From: Yinghuangia seranimata
GTDB lineage: Bacteria > Actinomycetota > Actinomycetes > Streptomycetales > Streptomycetaceae
Assembly (NCBI RefSeq): GCF_029953285.1
Contig: NZ_JASAOI010000014.1
Location: forward strand, 186,001-250,000
Length of the DNA stretch: 64,000 bases
Direction of reading: 5' to 3'
Under the pieces are notes generated by a model. The model ran no database searches, was not told the DNA's origin, and saw only the letters and a program-made list of their open reading frames with translations. The translations under genes and the position numbers were made by a program. Below, piece by piece: positions 24,381 to 33,873 of this stretch (position 1 is the stretch's first letter; the number at the start of each line of letters is the position of its first letter).

Positions 24381-25487
24381 TCACACGGTGGCCGCCCGCA
24401 CGCACAGCACGTCGGGCAGGTGCTCGGCGATCCGCGTCCAGTGCGCGCCGCCCTCGCGGCCGACGTACACCTCGCCGGACCGCGTGCCGAAGTACACGCT
24501 GGGCTCGGCCGCGTCGTCAAGGCACAGCGCGTCGCGCATCACCGCGGTCCAGAAACCACCGCCCGGCAGGCCGTCCCCGAGCGGCGCCCACGTGCCGCCC
24601 GCGTCGTCGCTGCGGTACACGCGGCACCGCCCCTCGGGCGGGAAGCGCATCGCGTCCGCGGTCAGCGGGAACGCGTAGACGGTCTCGGGCCGGTGCGGGT
24701 GCACGGCGATCGGGAACCCGAAGTCGCTCGGCAAGCCGTCGGCGATCGACACCCAGGTCGCGCCGCCGTCGTCGCTGCGGTAGACGCCGTGGTGGTTCTG
24801 CAGGAAGAGCCGCTCCGGGTACGCCGGATGCCGCGCGATCTTGTGCACGCACTGCCCGAACTCCGGGTACTCGTTGTCCGGCAGGAAGTACGCGCGGATG
24901 CCGGTGTTGGACGCGTGCCACGTCTTGCCGTCGTCGGTGGTCCGGTACACGCCGCCGGTCGACATCGCCACCGTCACGTCGCCCGGCTCGGTCGGGTGCG
25001 GCAGCACCGTGTGGATCGCCATGCCGCCGAACCCCGGCTCCCAGTGCGGCCGGTGCGGGTGGTCCCACAGGCCGCGCACCAGCTCGAACGACCGGCCGCC
25101 GTCTCCGGAGCGGAACAGCGCGGACGGCTCCACCCCCGCGTACACCGTCTCCGGCTCGGCGGGCGGGCCCGGCTGCAGCTGCCACACCCGCTCCACCGAC
25201 GCGCCCGTGTCCTTCGGGAACGCCACCGTCGCGACGACGGGTTCGCCCCAGCTCGCGCCCAGGTCGTCGCTCGCCGCCACAGCCGGGCCGAAGTGCTCGC
25301 TGACCACGCCCGCCAGCAGCCGCACCTGGCCGCCCCCGACCGCCGGCCGGGTGTCGATCAGCACCGAGTACACGCCGGTCATCGGGTGGTGCGGGCCGGT
25401 GAACTCCCAGCCCGCGCCGCCGTCGTGCGAGCGGCCCAGCCAGAGCCCCTTGCGGGTTCCGACGGCCAGCAGAAGGGATTCGGACAT
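24381..25487 (-). CDS. BNR/Asp-box repeat protein (sialidase-like or photosystem-HCF136-like propeller)
   Basis: A 368-residue beta-propeller. Asp-box type repeats are visible: SHDGGAGWEF, FRSGDGGRSFE, YRTTDDGKTW, YRSDDGGATW and YRSDDAGGTW. There is no signal peptide and no catalytic set typical of sialidases, so an enzymatic role is unproven; VPS10/WD40-like glycosyl-hydrolase-related is the usual database wording. ATG at 25487 has GGAGG 6 bp upstream. Monocistronic. Confidence 0.8.
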   Translation of the reverse strand: MSESLLLAVGTRKGLWLGRSHDGGAGWEFTGPHHPMTGVYSVLIDTRPAVGGGQVRLLAGVVSEHFGPAVAASDDLGASWGEPVVATVAFPKDTGASVERVWQLQPGPPAEPETVYAGVEPSALFRSGDGGRSFELVRGLWDHPHRPHWEPGFGGMAIHTVLPHPTEPGDVTVAMSTGGVYRTTDDGKTWHASNTGIRAYFLPDNEYPEFGQCVHKIARHPAYPERLFLQNHHGVYRSDDGGATWVSIADGLPSDFGFPIAVHPHRPETVYAFPLTADAMRFPPEGRCRVYRSDDAGGTWAPLGDGLPGGGFWTAVMRDALCLDDAAEPSVYFGTRSGEVYVGREGGAHWTRIAEHLPDVLCVRAATV

Positions 25488-25639
25488 GGCGGCCTCCGAG
25501 GACGTCCGGGCAACCCCCGTACCTGTCGCACGCTACGCCGCGCCGCCCGGACCCGCCTACGCGAACCGGCCGGATTCTCTCGAACGAGTGAACGACCCGC
25601 ACGCTGTTCGACCGGGCGACCGGGCGGCCGGGCGAACCG

Positions 25640-26128
25640 TCAGGCCGCGACCACGACCGCCGTGCGGTCCAGCACCGGCTGCACCCGCACCGGCCGGGCC
25701 TCGTGCCCGCGCGCCGCGAACACGAACACCCGCAGCACCGCGAACCGGCCGATGCCGGCCAGCGCCGACGCGCTCAGGTACACGGCCTGCTCGGTCAGCA
25801 CGCCCGGCGCCGCGATGACGCCGTGCAGCGCCAGCATCGCCGCGGTGGTGAACACGTAGCTCGCGGCCGCCGTGCCGGTCGACTTGGCGTGCATCCGCCA
25901 CCCGCGCTCGCCGCTGCGGAACGTCATGCGGCTGTGCAGTTCGTTGGCGACGTAGGTCGACACGACCGTCACGGCCAGGTTCGCGACCGCCAGGGACAGG
26001 TACGCCGACAGCGCGACCAGGAGGCCGCTCGCCGCGAGCCCGGTGCCGCCGCCGAACGCCACGAAGCGGAGGAACGAGGCGACGGGACCGTTGCCGGTGA
26101 CGGTGCTCTTGATCGCGCTGCGTTCCAT
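25640..26128 (-). CDS. GtrA-like membrane protein
   Basis: A 162-residue protein with four predicted membrane segments and the GtrA family opening FLRFVAFGGGTGLAASGLLVAL, plus NELHSRMTFRS after the second segment. GtrA proteins flip or carry polyprenyl-linked sugars during surface-glycan modification. No glycosyltransferase gene is next to it. ATG at 26128 (GAGGAG upstream) is preferred to the ATG five codons earlier. Confidence 0.85.
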   Translation of the reverse strand: MERSAIKSTVTGNGPVASFLRFVAFGGGTGLAASGLLVALSAYLSLAVANLAVTVVSTYVANELHSRMTFRSGERGWRMHAKSTGTAAASYVFTTAAMLALHGVIAAPGVLTEQAVYLSASALAGIGRFAVLRVFVFAARGHEARPVRVQPVLDRTAVVVAA

Positions 26129-26311
26129 GCTTCGACTCCTCATCCCCTGGCGGAACCCCGTTGTCCGCCCGCCCCTCGCGACGCCCGGTTTCCCGTCGTC
26201 GTGTTCGTCACGACTCTAGAGGCGATATAGGAAAGGTACTTTCCGCAATGCCCCGCGCGCTTCTCCTTTTCCGACTCCCGCGCCGTGCCGAACTCATCGG
26301 CGTGGACAACA

Positions 26312-26342
26312 AAAAACCCCGACCGGGGCATCCCGGTCGGGG
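26312..26342 (-). terminator. intrinsic terminator of the DUF6458-like gene
   Basis: A perfect 11-bp stem (26317-26327 with 26332-26342, loop of 4) followed on the minus strand by six T. One of the few classical terminators in the window. It ends transcripts coming from 26375. The rest of the 26129-26374 gap shows nothing else. Confidence 0.85.
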
Positions 26343-26374
26343 GTGTGGGGTGCGGCACATGTGCCGCGGCCGTG

Positions 26375-26602
26375 TCAGGGGCTGGGCGGGTCGCGGTAGT
26401 AGCGCTGTTCGTACACCTGCGCGGCCGCCTGCCGGCGCCGCCTCATCGCGGTCATCACGAACCCGGCGGCGAGGCCGACCGCGCCCCCGATCATGAGGAT
26501 CGTGCCCAGCACGTCCAGGTCCACCCACGTGGGCTGCCACTCGAGGGCATACCTGAGGATCGCGCCGATGATGATGAGGGCCAGTCCGCCGGCGATGGTC
26601 AT
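26375..26602 (-). CDS. small membrane protein, DUF6458-like
   Basis: A 75-residue protein with two membrane segments (about 3-22 and 38-60) followed by a basic RRRR motif and a polar tail (VYEQRYYRDPPSP). The pattern IAGGLALIIIGAILRYAL then DLDVLGTILMIGG matches the small actinobacterial DUF6458 family of unknown role. The ATG at 26602 has AGGAG 5 bp upstream and fixes the start. Confidence 0.8.
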   Translation of the reverse strand: MTIAGGLALIIIGAILRYALEWQPTWVDLDVLGTILMIGGAVGLAAGFVMTAMRRRRQAAAQVYEQRYYRDPPSP

Positions 26603-26687
26603 GAAGACTCCTATCGGTACTCTTCGTACCAATAACCGGAAATCCGGAGAACAATCCGGAAAGCGACCGACCGATTGTTCGACGCGC

Positions 26688-27569
26688 TCAGCCGGACGTC
26701 CGGGCCGACCGGCGCCCCCTGCGGTCCAGCCACGTGGCGAGGCCCGAGAGCAGCATGCACATGCCGATGTAGACGGGCGCGATGACCATGACGACGGGGA
26801 TGAACGGCAGGCCGTAGTCCAGGTTCGTGGCGACCTGCTTGCCCGCGTACAGGAACTCCTCGTACGAGATCAGGTAGCCCAGCGAGGTGTCCTTCAGCGC
26901 CACCACCAGCTGGCTGACGATCGCCGGGAGCATCGTGCGCACCCCCTGCGGGATCAGCACATACGTCATGACCTGCGTCTTCCGCATGCCCAGCGCGTAC
27001 GCGGCCTCGCGCTGCCCGCGCGGCACCGCGTGCACGCCCGCGCGGAACACCTCGGCGAGCACCGACCCGTTGTACAGCGTCAGCCCGGTGATCAGCGCGA
27101 CGCGCGGCTCGGTCTTCAGCGCGACGAAGACGAAGAAGATCATCACGAGCACCGGCATCGCGCGGAAGAACTCCACGACCGCCGTGGCCGCCCAGCGCAC
27201 CACCCGGTGGTCGGACAGCCGGCCCGCGGCCAGCACCGTGCCGAGCGCCAGCGACAGCACCGCCGCCCACACGAACGCCCGCAGCGTGTTGCCCAGGCCG
27301 CGCAGCAGCAGGTCCTGGATGCCCTGGTACGTGAAGGGGTTCCACTTGTCGGCGGCGAACTGGCCGGTGTCGACCAGCTTGTAGCCGATCCACGCCAAGA
27401 TCCCCGCGAAGACGACGAGGGCGAGGATCCCGTAGAGGCGATGCCGGGCGAGCGCCCTGGGGCCGGGCGGGTCGTACAGCGCGGAGGCCTGTTCGACCTT
27501 CGCCTTCCCTTTGCGCTCGGGCTCGAGCGTGACGGTCGCGGTCGCGGGGCCGGTCACCGGGCCGGTCAT
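26688..27569 (-). CDS. gluD: glutamate-type ABC transporter permease
   Basis: A 293-residue inner-membrane permease of the polar-amino-acid HisM family. A 45-residue cytoplasmic N-terminal extension precedes the first membrane helix; the family core begins GLGNTLRAFVWAAVLSLALG. The EAA loop is REAAYALGMRKTQVMTYVLIPQGVRTMLP. ATG overlaps the stop of gluC by 4 bp. With the three genes upstream it forms a gluABCD-type uptake system for glutamate or a related acidic amino acid. Confidence 0.88.
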   Translation of the reverse strand: MTGPVTGPATATVTLEPERKGKAKVEQASALYDPPGPRALARHRLYGILALVVFAGILAWIGYKLVDTGQFAADKWNPFTYQGIQDLLLRGLGNTLRAFVWAAVLSLALGTVLAAGRLSDHRVVRWAATAVVEFFRAMPVLVMIFFVFVALKTEPRVALITGLTLYNGSVLAEVFRAGVHAVPRGQREAAYALGMRKTQVMTYVLIPQGVRTMLPAIVSQLVVALKDTSLGYLISYEEFLYAGKQVATNLDYGLPFIPVVMVIAPVYIGMCMLLSGLATWLDRRGRRSARTSG

Positions 27570-28210
27570 CGCGCCACCTCCCAGTGCTTCTCCATGAGGC
27601 CGAACACCAGGCTGATCGACAGCGTGATGATCAGGTAGCCGACGGCGATCCAGACGAAGGTCCACACGATGTTGAAGCCGAGTTCACTCAGCGTGCGGTA
27701 GGTGCCCAGCAGTTCGACGACGCTGAAGGCGCCCGCGATCGCCGAGTTCTTCGCCAGCGCGATCATCGTGCTGCCGAGCGGCGGGATCACCGAGCGGAAC
27801 GCCTGCGGCAGCACGATCAGGCCCAGCGTCTGACCGAACGTCATCCCCAGGCTGCGCGCCGCCTCGCCCTGCCCGGTCGGCACCGTGTTGATGCCGGCGC
27901 GCACCGCCTCGCACACGAACGCCGAGGTGTAGCAGCCCAGCGCGAGCACCGCGAACGTGAAGAACGGCAGCACGACGCCGAACCGGGGCAGCCCCAGCAC
28001 GACGGCGAAGAACAGCAGCGTGAGCGGCGTGTTGCGCAGGATGTTGACCCACACCCCGCCGAACACCCGCATCGGTTTGACCGGCGACACGCGGCACGCC
28101 GCCACGAACACCCCCAGCAGCAGCGCCAGGACCGCCGACACCGCGGTCAGCTTGACGGTGCCGAGGAAGCCCTCCCAGTAGGTGTCCCAGTTTTCCGTCA
28201 GGACGTTCAT
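27566..28210 (-). CDS. gluC: glutamate-type ABC transporter permease
   Basis: A 214-residue HisM-type permease, normal length, about five membrane segments. Family core GFLGTVKLTAVSAVLALLLG at the N terminus and EAA loop GEAARSLGMTFGQTLGLIVLPQAFRSVIPPLGS. It lies 28 bp after the binding-protein gene and overlaps gluD, so both permeases are coupled to form the heterodimeric channel. Confidence 0.9.
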   Translation of the reverse strand: MNVLTENWDTYWEGFLGTVKLTAVSAVLALLLGVFVAACRVSPVKPMRVFGGVWVNILRNTPLTLLFFAVVLGLPRFGVVLPFFTFAVLALGCYTSAFVCEAVRAGINTVPTGQGEAARSLGMTFGQTLGLIVLPQAFRSVIPPLGSTMIALAKNSAIAGAFSVVELLGTYRTLSELGFNIVWTFVWIAVGYLIITLSISLVFGLMEKHWEVAR

Positions 28211-28238
28211 CGTGCGGCTCCCGGCCCCAGAGAAGTGA

Positions 28239-29165
28239 CTAGTAGCGGTCGATCGGCGGCGGCGCGGGCGCGGGCACCCCGGACAGGCCGAGCGTCGCGT
28301 CGTAGGCGGCCTTCCAGTCGCCGTTCGCCTCGTACTTGGCGAGCGCGTCGTCGATCGCGAGCCGGAACGCGCGGTCGCCCCGGGGCACGCCGATGCCGTA
28401 CGGCTCCTGCGAGAACGGCTGCCCGGCGATCTTCAGCTGGTCGGGCACCTTGGCGGCGTAGCCCTTGAGGATCGTGTCGTCGGTGCTCACGGCGTCGACC
28501 TGGTAGCTGATGAGGTTGTCGACGCACACCGAGTAGCTGTCGTAGCCGACCAGCTGGACGTCGGGGTAGTCCTTCTGCAGCCGCTGGTAGGGCGTCGACC
28601 CGGCGACCGAGCAGACCTTCTTCCCGGCGAGGTTTTGCGGCCCGTCGATCTTCTTCTCGTCGGCGCGCACCAGCAGCGACTGCCCGGCCAGGTAGTACGG
28701 GCCCGCGAACCCGACGAGCTTCTTGCGGTTGTCGTTGATGGTGTACGTGCCGGCGTAGTAGTCGACCTGGCCGTTCTGCAGCGCCGTCTCGCGGTTCGCG
28801 GAGGTGATGGTCTTGAACTCGACGCGGTCCGGGCCGAACCCGAGGTCGGCCGCGATCATCTTGGCGATCTCGACGTCGAAGCCCGAGTAGGCGCCGGTCG
28901 CCGGGTCCTGCTGCGCGACGTACGGCTGGTCGGCCTTGGTGCCGACGACCAGCTTCCCGCGCTCCTTGGCGGCCTTCCAGGTCGGCGAGTCGGGCACGTC
29001 GGCCGCCCGGTTCACCGGGTACGCCGGCAGCGCGCCCTGGTCGGGCCCCTTGGGCGGCGGCGTGCCGGCCTTGCCGCAGGCCGTCGCCGCGCCGCCCAGC
29101 ACGAGGACGAGCAGGGCCGCCGCCGCGCCGCGGGCGAGCGCACCGCGCCGGGTGCGTGCGTGCAT
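28239..29165 (-). CDS. gluB: glutamate-type ABC substrate-binding lipoprotein
   Basis: A 308-residue lipoprotein. The signal peptide has RTRR basic start, a hydrophobic core and an atypical lipobox ATAC with Cys30. The mature part is a type-3 solute-binding domain beginning ERGKLVVGTKADQPY, with GFDVEIAKMIAADLG and NDNRKKLVGFAGPYY. These resemble glutamate/glutamine binders. Two internal cysteines (KVCSVAG and YSVCVDN) could form a disulfide. Lies 11 bp after gluA. Confidence 0.9.
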   Translation of the reverse strand: MHARTRRGALARGAAAALLVLVLGGAATACGKAGTPPPKGPDQGALPAYPVNRAADVPDSPTWKAAKERGKLVVGTKADQPYVAQQDPATGAYSGFDVEIAKMIAADLGFGPDRVEFKTITSANRETALQNGQVDYYAGTYTINDNRKKLVGFAGPYYLAGQSLLVRADEKKIDGPQNLAGKKVCSVAGSTPYQRLQKDYPDVQLVGYDSYSVCVDNLISYQVDAVSTDDTILKGYAAKVPDQLKIAGQPFSQEPYGIGVPRGDRAFRLAIDDALAKYEANGDWKAAYDATLGLSGVPAPAPPPIDRY

Positions 29166-29176
29166 GCTCCGCCCCC

Positions 29177-29968
29177 TCAGTGGTGCAGGATCTTGGACAG
29201 GAAGTCGCGCGCCCGGTCGCTCTCGGGCGACGCGAAGAACTCGGCGGGCGGGCGGGCCTCGACGATCTGGCCGTCGGCCATGAACACCACGCGGTTCGCG
29301 GCGGACCGCGCGAAGCCCATCTCGTGGGTCACCACGATCATCGTCATGCCGTCGGCGGCGAGCGAGCGCATCACCTCGAGCACCTCGTTGATCATCTCGG
29401 GGTCGAGGGCCGAGGTCGGCTCGTCGAAGAGCATCACCTTGGGGTCCATCGCCAGCGACCGCGCGATCGCGACGCGCTGCTGCTGGCCGCCCGAGAGCTG
29501 CGCGGGGAACTTGTGCGCGTGCTCGGTCAGCCCGACCCGGCCGAGGAGTTCGCGGGCGCGCCGCTCGGCCTCGGCGCGGCCCAGCTTGCGGACCTTCGTC
29601 GGGGCGAGCGTGATGTTGTCGAGCACGGTCTTGTGCGAGAACAGGTTGAACGACTGGAACACCATGCCGACCTCGGCGCGCAGCCGGGCCAGCGCGCGGC
29701 CCTCGGCGGGCAGCGGTTCGCCGTCCAGCGTGATGCTGCCGGTCTCGATGCTCTCGAGGCGGTTGACGGTGCGGCACAGCGTCGACTTGCCGGACCCGGA
29801 CGGGCCGATCAGCACGACGACTTCATTGCGGGCGACGGTCAGGTCGATGTCGCGCAGCACGTGCAGCGACCCGAAGTGCTTGTTGACGCCCTTGAGGACG
29901 ACAAGCGGGTCGCCGGGGGCCGCGGACGCGGGATTCGTTGGCGGCGGAGCGGTTGGCGCGTCGGTCAC
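29177..29968 (-). CDS. gluA: glutamate-type ABC transporter ATP-binding protein
   Basis: A 263-residue polar-amino-acid ATPase. Walker A GPSGSGKST is at residues 55-63; the Q loop is VFQSFNLF; signature LSGGQQQRVAIARSLA; Walker B VMLFDEPTSALDPE; switch His in VVTHEMGFA. GTG at 29968 is preferred over the ATG at 30010 because an AGGG lies about 8 bp before it and length is then typical. A 20-residue Pro/Ala-rich leader precedes the core. First gene of the gluABCD operon. Confidence 0.9.
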   Translation of the reverse strand: MTDAPTAPPPTNPASAAPGDPLVVLKGVNKHFGSLHVLRDIDLTVARNEVVVLIGPSGSGKSTLCRTVNRLESIETGSITLDGEPLPAEGRALARLRAEVGMVFQSFNLFSHKTVLDNITLAPTKVRKLGRAEAERRARELLGRVGLTEHAHKFPAQLSGGQQQRVAIARSLAMDPKVMLFDEPTSALDPEMINEVLEVMRSLAADGMTMIVVTHEMGFARSAANRVVFMADGQIVEARPPAEFFASPESDRARDFLSKILHH

Positions 29969-30042
29969 ACGAAGACCCTGCCGTGCGCCGCGCGGCCGGG
30001 TGACCGCCATCCGGGGCGTACACCCGTGTGGTTGACAGCGCT

Positions 30043-30080
30043 CACTCGTACGGCCCTGCGCGGGCAGGGCTGTACGGGTG
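30043..30080 (-). terminator. hairpin terminator after the ABC-2 exporter genes
   Basis: A 17-bp stem (30043-30059 with 30064-30080, loop GCGG) in which the only irregularities are two G-U pairs. It begins 24 bp past the stop of the minus-strand permease gene and separates it from gluA. Confidence 0.65.
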
Positions 30081-30103
30081 AACGCGGGGGAGCGGCGTCC
30101 GGG

Positions 30104-30958
30104 TCACGCGTCCTTGCGGGTGAACCGGAACCACCCCAGGATCAGCAGCACGCCGACCTCGGCGCAGAACACCCCGAACCCCACCCACGGGCTGAGCATC
30201 GTGTCGTCCCACCGGCGCGCGACCGCGACCTGCCCGCCCGCGTTGCCGGGCATCAGCTTGGTCACCCACTCGCCCCACTTGCCGGGCAGCAGCCCCACCA
30301 GCCCGCCGATGACATAGATGAGCGCCAGCCCGATGGTGATCGCGCCCGCCGTGTGCCGCAGCAGCGCCGCCAACGCGAACCCGAACAGCCCCAGCACCGC
30401 CAGGTACAGGCCGTTGCCGATCAGCGCGCGACCCACGCCCGGGTCGCTCAGCTCCACTCCGATGTCCTTCGCTTCCAGGAACGGGTTGCCGGCCAGGTAG
30501 GAGATGAGCGCGATCAGCATGCCGAGCACCAGCAGCACGACCGCCAGGATCGACGCCTTCGCCAGGAACGCCTGCGTGCGGCGCGGCATCGCGGTCAGCG
30601 TCGAGCGGATCATGCCGGTCGCGTACTCCGCCGACATCACCAGCACGCCCAGCACGAGCGCCGCGATCTGCCCGAACGTCATGCCCCAGAACACGAACTG
30701 GTCCGGGTAGGCGTCCAGCCGCTTGCCGGTGACCGCCGCCTCCGCGACGTCCTTGGACAGGCTGTCGGCCACCACCGCGCAGATCATCACGGTCAGGCCG
30801 ATGCTCAGCGCGGCCATCGTCACCAGCGTCCAGAACGTCGACCGCACCGTGCGGACCTTGATCCACTCGGCGTTCAGGAACGCCCCGAACCCGACCCGGC
30901 CTTCGGGCTCCGCGTCGCCCTCGGGGACCATCCCGCGCCGCGCCGTCACCGTTGTCAT
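30104..30958 (-). CDS. ABC-2 type transporter permease
   Basis: A 284-residue membrane protein with six predicted segments and the N-terminal family pattern FLNAEWIKVRTVRSTFWTL found in actinobacterial ABC-2 permeases. The ATG shares one base with the stop of the ATPase gene (TGATG), so translation is coupled. The exporter's substrate is unknown. The last residues (GWFRFTRKDA) are a typical cytoplasmic end. Confidence 0.88.
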   Translation of the reverse strand: MTTVTARRGMVPEGDAEPEGRVGFGAFLNAEWIKVRTVRSTFWTLVTMAALSIGLTVMICAVVADSLSKDVAEAAVTGKRLDAYPDQFVFWGMTFGQIAALVLGVLVMSAEYATGMIRSTLTAMPRRTQAFLAKASILAVVLLVLGMLIALISYLAGNPFLEAKDIGVELSDPGVGRALIGNGLYLAVLGLFGFALAALLRHTAGAITIGLALIYVIGGLVGLLPGKWGEWVTKLMPGNAGGQVAVARRWDDTMLSPWVGFGVFCAEVGVLLILGWFRFTRKDA

Positions 30959-32034
30959 CAGTTGCCTCCCTCGGTGCCGGCCGGACCGCCCGGCGGCTGC
31001 GGCGGACCCCAGCCCCCGGGCTGCTGCGGGGGACCCCATCCCGGGGTGCCGCCGCCGACCGGCTGCTCCGCGCCCGGCTCGGGGTCGCCGTTGTGCGGCG
31101 GATGCGACGGGACGTGGGTGCCGGGCACGCCCGCGTGGTACTCGACGCTCTCCGCGGTCAGCCGCATGAACGCCTCCTCCAGCGACGACTGCACCAGCGT
31201 CAGCTCGTGCAGCCACACGCCGGCCTGCCCGGCCGCGTCGCCGACCCGGCCGGTGTCCGCGCCCTCGACCCGCAGCGCGCCCTTCCCGGCCACGTCCGGC
31301 TCCGCCTGCATCCCCTGCGCGGCCAGCGCGTCGCGCAACGCCTCCGGCTGCGGCGAGCGCACCCGCACGTAGTTGGTGGAGTTCTCGTCGATGAACGTGC
31401 GCATGTCGGTGTCGGCCAGGATCCGCCCGCGCCCGATGACCACCAGGTGCTCGGCGGTCAGCGCCATCTCGCTCATCAGGTGGCTGGACACGAACACCGT
31501 GCGGCCCTCGGACGCCAGCTGCTTCATCAGGTTGCGGATCCACAGGATGCCCTCGGGGTCGAGCCCGTTGACCGGCTCGTCGAACATCAGCACCCCGGGG
31601 TCGCCCAGCATCGCCGCCGCGATGCCGAGCCGCTGCCCCATGCCCAGCGAGAAGCCCTTCGCGGGCTTCTTCGCCACGTCGCTCAGACCGACCATCTCGA
31701 TGACCTCGGACACCCGGCGCTTGGGGATGCGGTTCGACGCCGCCATCCACAGCAGGTGGTTGTACGCGCTGCGGCCGCCGTGCATCGCCTTGGCGTCCAG
31801 CAGCGCCCCGACCTCACGCAGCGGTGCCGCGAGGTGGTCGTACCGCCGCCCGTTGACGGTGACCACGCCGGCCGTCGGCCGGTCCAGGCCCAGGATCATC
31901 CGCATCGTCGTCGACTTGCCCGCGCCGTTGGGCCCCAGGAAGCCGGTCACCGTGCCGCCGGGCACACTGAAGTCCACCCCGTCGACGGCCGTCTTCTCGC
32001 CGAACCTCTTCGTCAGCCCGTGCGCCACGATCAT
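30958..32034 (-). CDS. ABC transporter ATP-binding protein with Pro/Gly tail
   Basis: A 358-residue ATPase of the antibiotic/lantibiotic-export type. Walker A GPNGAGKST near residue 35, signature written FSLGMGQRLGIAAAML (S-L-G-M instead of LSGG-Q, usual in this subfamily), Walker B VLMFDEPVNGLDPEG. After the conserved part comes a 50-residue tail of Pro, Gly, Gln and Trp (WGPPQQPGGWGPP). ATG at 32034. Forms an operon with the permease gene. The tail could mediate contacts; it resembles low-complexity tails common in this organism. Confidence 0.9.
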   Translation of the reverse strand: MIVAHGLTKRFGEKTAVDGVDFSVPGGTVTGFLGPNGAGKSTTMRMILGLDRPTAGVVTVNGRRYDHLAAPLREVGALLDAKAMHGGRSAYNHLLWMAASNRIPKRRVSEVIEMVGLSDVAKKPAKGFSLGMGQRLGIAAAMLGDPGVLMFDEPVNGLDPEGILWIRNLMKQLASEGRTVFVSSHLMSEMALTAEHLVVIGRGRILADTDMRTFIDENSTNYVRVRSPQPEALRDALAAQGMQAEPDVAGKGALRVEGADTGRVGDAAGQAGVWLHELTLVQSSLEEAFMRLTAESVEYHAGVPGTHVPSHPPHNGDPEPGAEQPVGGGTPGWGPPQQPGGWGPPQPPGGPAGTEGGN

Positions 32035-32148
32035 GCGTCAACACTGCGGGGAGCGCGCGCGGGCCGCCACTTGGCGCGCGCGGCCGCGCCCGAAAGGATG
32101 ACCGGGCACGGGACGCTGACACCCCATCAGCGCAATGATGACCCGGCG

Positions 32149-33873
32149 TCAGGCGTCCGGCACCTCGAGCGGCCCGCCGGCCGCCTTCGAGCGGCGGCGC
32201 AGGCGCGGAGCGTCCAGCAGCGACCACGCCACGGGACCCACCAGCAGCCCGAACAGCGCCGCGCCCGCGGCCAACGCCGCCCCGGCCGCCATCGGACCCT
32301 CGCCCATCGCGGCCCGGCACGACCGGGCCGCCAGCCACGCCAGCGCCCCCGCGCAGCCCGCCGCCACACCGAGCATCAGGTGCGCGACGATCACCCGCAC
32401 CGACCCCAGACCGCCCAGTCGGCGGCGCAGCACCACCGCGAGCCACAGCAGCCCGACCACCTGCGTGAGGCTGTACGCCCCGGCCATCGCCGTCACCGAC
32501 CACCGCAGCGGCAGCGTCCAGTACGCCACCAGCGACAGCGCGGACCCCGTCACCGCCATCGCGACGTTCGCCCAGAACGCCGTGCGCGCGTCCTGGAGCG
32601 CGTACAGCCCGCGCTGCACGATGTGCTGCGCCGAGTACGCGATCAGCCCCGGCGCGAAAGCGCACAGCATGAGCCCCATCGCCCGCGTGTCCGCCGCCGT
32701 CGTCGCCCCGTGCTGGAACACCACCGCCGTGATCTGCGGCCCCAGCGCCAGGAAGAAGAACGCGCACGGCACGATCGCGGCCGCGTTCCAGCGCAGACCG
32801 CGCCCCACGTAGTCGCGCACCGAGAGCATGTCGCCGTCGGCGGCGGCCCGGCTGATCTTCGGCATGAGCATCGTCACCAGCGACACCGTGATCACGCCGT
32901 GCGGCACGATCCACAGCAACTGCGCGTTGGCGTACGCCGTGTAGCCGACGCCGTGCCCGATCCCGGCCTGCTCCGCGCGGTTCGACACCGTCGTGCCCAG
33001 CCGCGTCGTCAGCCAGTACGCCACCTGCGAGACGCCCACCAGGGCGACCGCCCACCCGGCCATCCGCAGCGGCGCGCCCAGCCCGTGCCCGCGCCAGTCG
33101 AACCGGAGCCGCAGCCGCACGCCCGCGCCGCGCAGGTAGGGCAGCAGCGTCAGCGCCTGCACGACGATGCCGAGCGTCGTCCCCAGGCCCAGCAGCCGCA
33201 GCTGACCCGGCGTCACCTCGCCCGCGTGGTTCGCGCCGTGCGCGACCTTCAGGTACGAGCCGAACACCGCGATCACGATGACGTTGTTGAGGATCGGCGT
33301 CCACGCCGGCGGGCCCGGCTTGCCGCGCGCGTTCAGCACCTCGCTCAGCAGGGCGAACGCGCCGTAGAAGAAGATCTGCGGCAGGCAGTAACGGGCCAGC
33401 ACCACCGTCAGGTTCCGCTGCGCGCCCGTGAAGTGCGCGTACGCTGACACGATCCACGGCGCCGCCGCCACCGTCGCCGCGGTCAGCAGCAGGAGCAGGC
33501 AGCACACGGCCGTCACCAGACGGTCGGTGTACCCGGCCCCGCCGTCCGCGTCCCGCCGCGCCGCGCGCACCAGTTGGGGCACCAGCACCGAGTTGAGCGC
33601 GCCGCCGACCAGCAGGATGTACAGGATGTTCGGCACCGTGTTGGCGACGTTGTAGCCGTCCGCGAACAACCCCGTGCCCAGCGCCGCGACGACGATCGCG
33701 CTGCGCGCGAACCCGGTCAGCCGCGACACCGCCGAGCCCACCGCGAGCGCGGCACCGCCCAGAACCGGAGAAATCCGGCTACGTCCCCGCGGAGCGGGCA
33801 CCTTCGCCGCCGTCGCACCCCGGCCCGCCCCGGCCGACTCCGTGCGCGTGGGCGCGGTCCCTACGTGCGTCAT
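32149..33873 (-). CDS. murJ: MurJ/MviN-family lipid II flippase
   Basis: A 574-residue protein with about 14 membrane segments and MviN family blocks: AVGSAVSRLTGFARSAIVVAALG, NTVPNILYILLVGGALNSVLVPQLVRA and LYALQDARTAFWANV. It moves lipid-linked peptidoglycan precursor across the membrane. The ATG at 33873 has GAGAGGGGG upstream. The divergent femX-like gene and a transpeptidase follow across the gap, an envelope cluster. Actinomycetes often carry more than one MviN-like gene, so this may not be the essential copy. The N terminus is a 40-residue basic Pro/Ala-rich cytoplasmic segment. Confidence 0.88.
   Translation of the reverse strand: MTHVGTAPTRTESAGAGRGATAAKVPAPRGRSRISPVLGGAALAVGSAVSRLTGFARSAIVVAALGTGLFADGYNVANTVPNILYILLVGGALNSVLVPQLVRAARRDADGGAGYTDRLVTAVCCLLLLLTAATVAAAPWIVSAYAHFTGAQRNLTVVLARYCLPQIFFYGAFALLSEVLNARGKPGPPAWTPILNNVIVIAVFGSYLKVAHGANHAGEVTPGQLRLLGLGTTLGIVVQALTLLPYLRGAGVRLRLRFDWRGHGLGAPLRMAGWAVALVGVSQVAYWLTTRLGTTVSNRAEQAGIGHGVGYTAYANAQLLWIVPHGVITVSLVTMLMPKISRAAADGDMLSVRDYVGRGLRWNAAAIVPCAFFFLALGPQITAVVFQHGATTAADTRAMGLMLCAFAPGLIAYSAQHIVQRGLYALQDARTAFWANVAMAVTGSALSLVAYWTLPLRWSVTAMAGAYSLTQVVGLLWLAVVLRRRLGGLGSVRVIVAHLMLGVAAGCAGALAWLAARSCRAAMGEGPMAAGAALAAGAALFGLLVGPVAWSLLDAPRLRRRSKAAGGPLEVPDA

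Noticed and set aside
30032-30056. TTGACA at 30032 as a plus-strand promoter
   Set aside because: The only nearby -10-like hexamer is about 11-12 bp away, too close, and no plus-strand gene follows.
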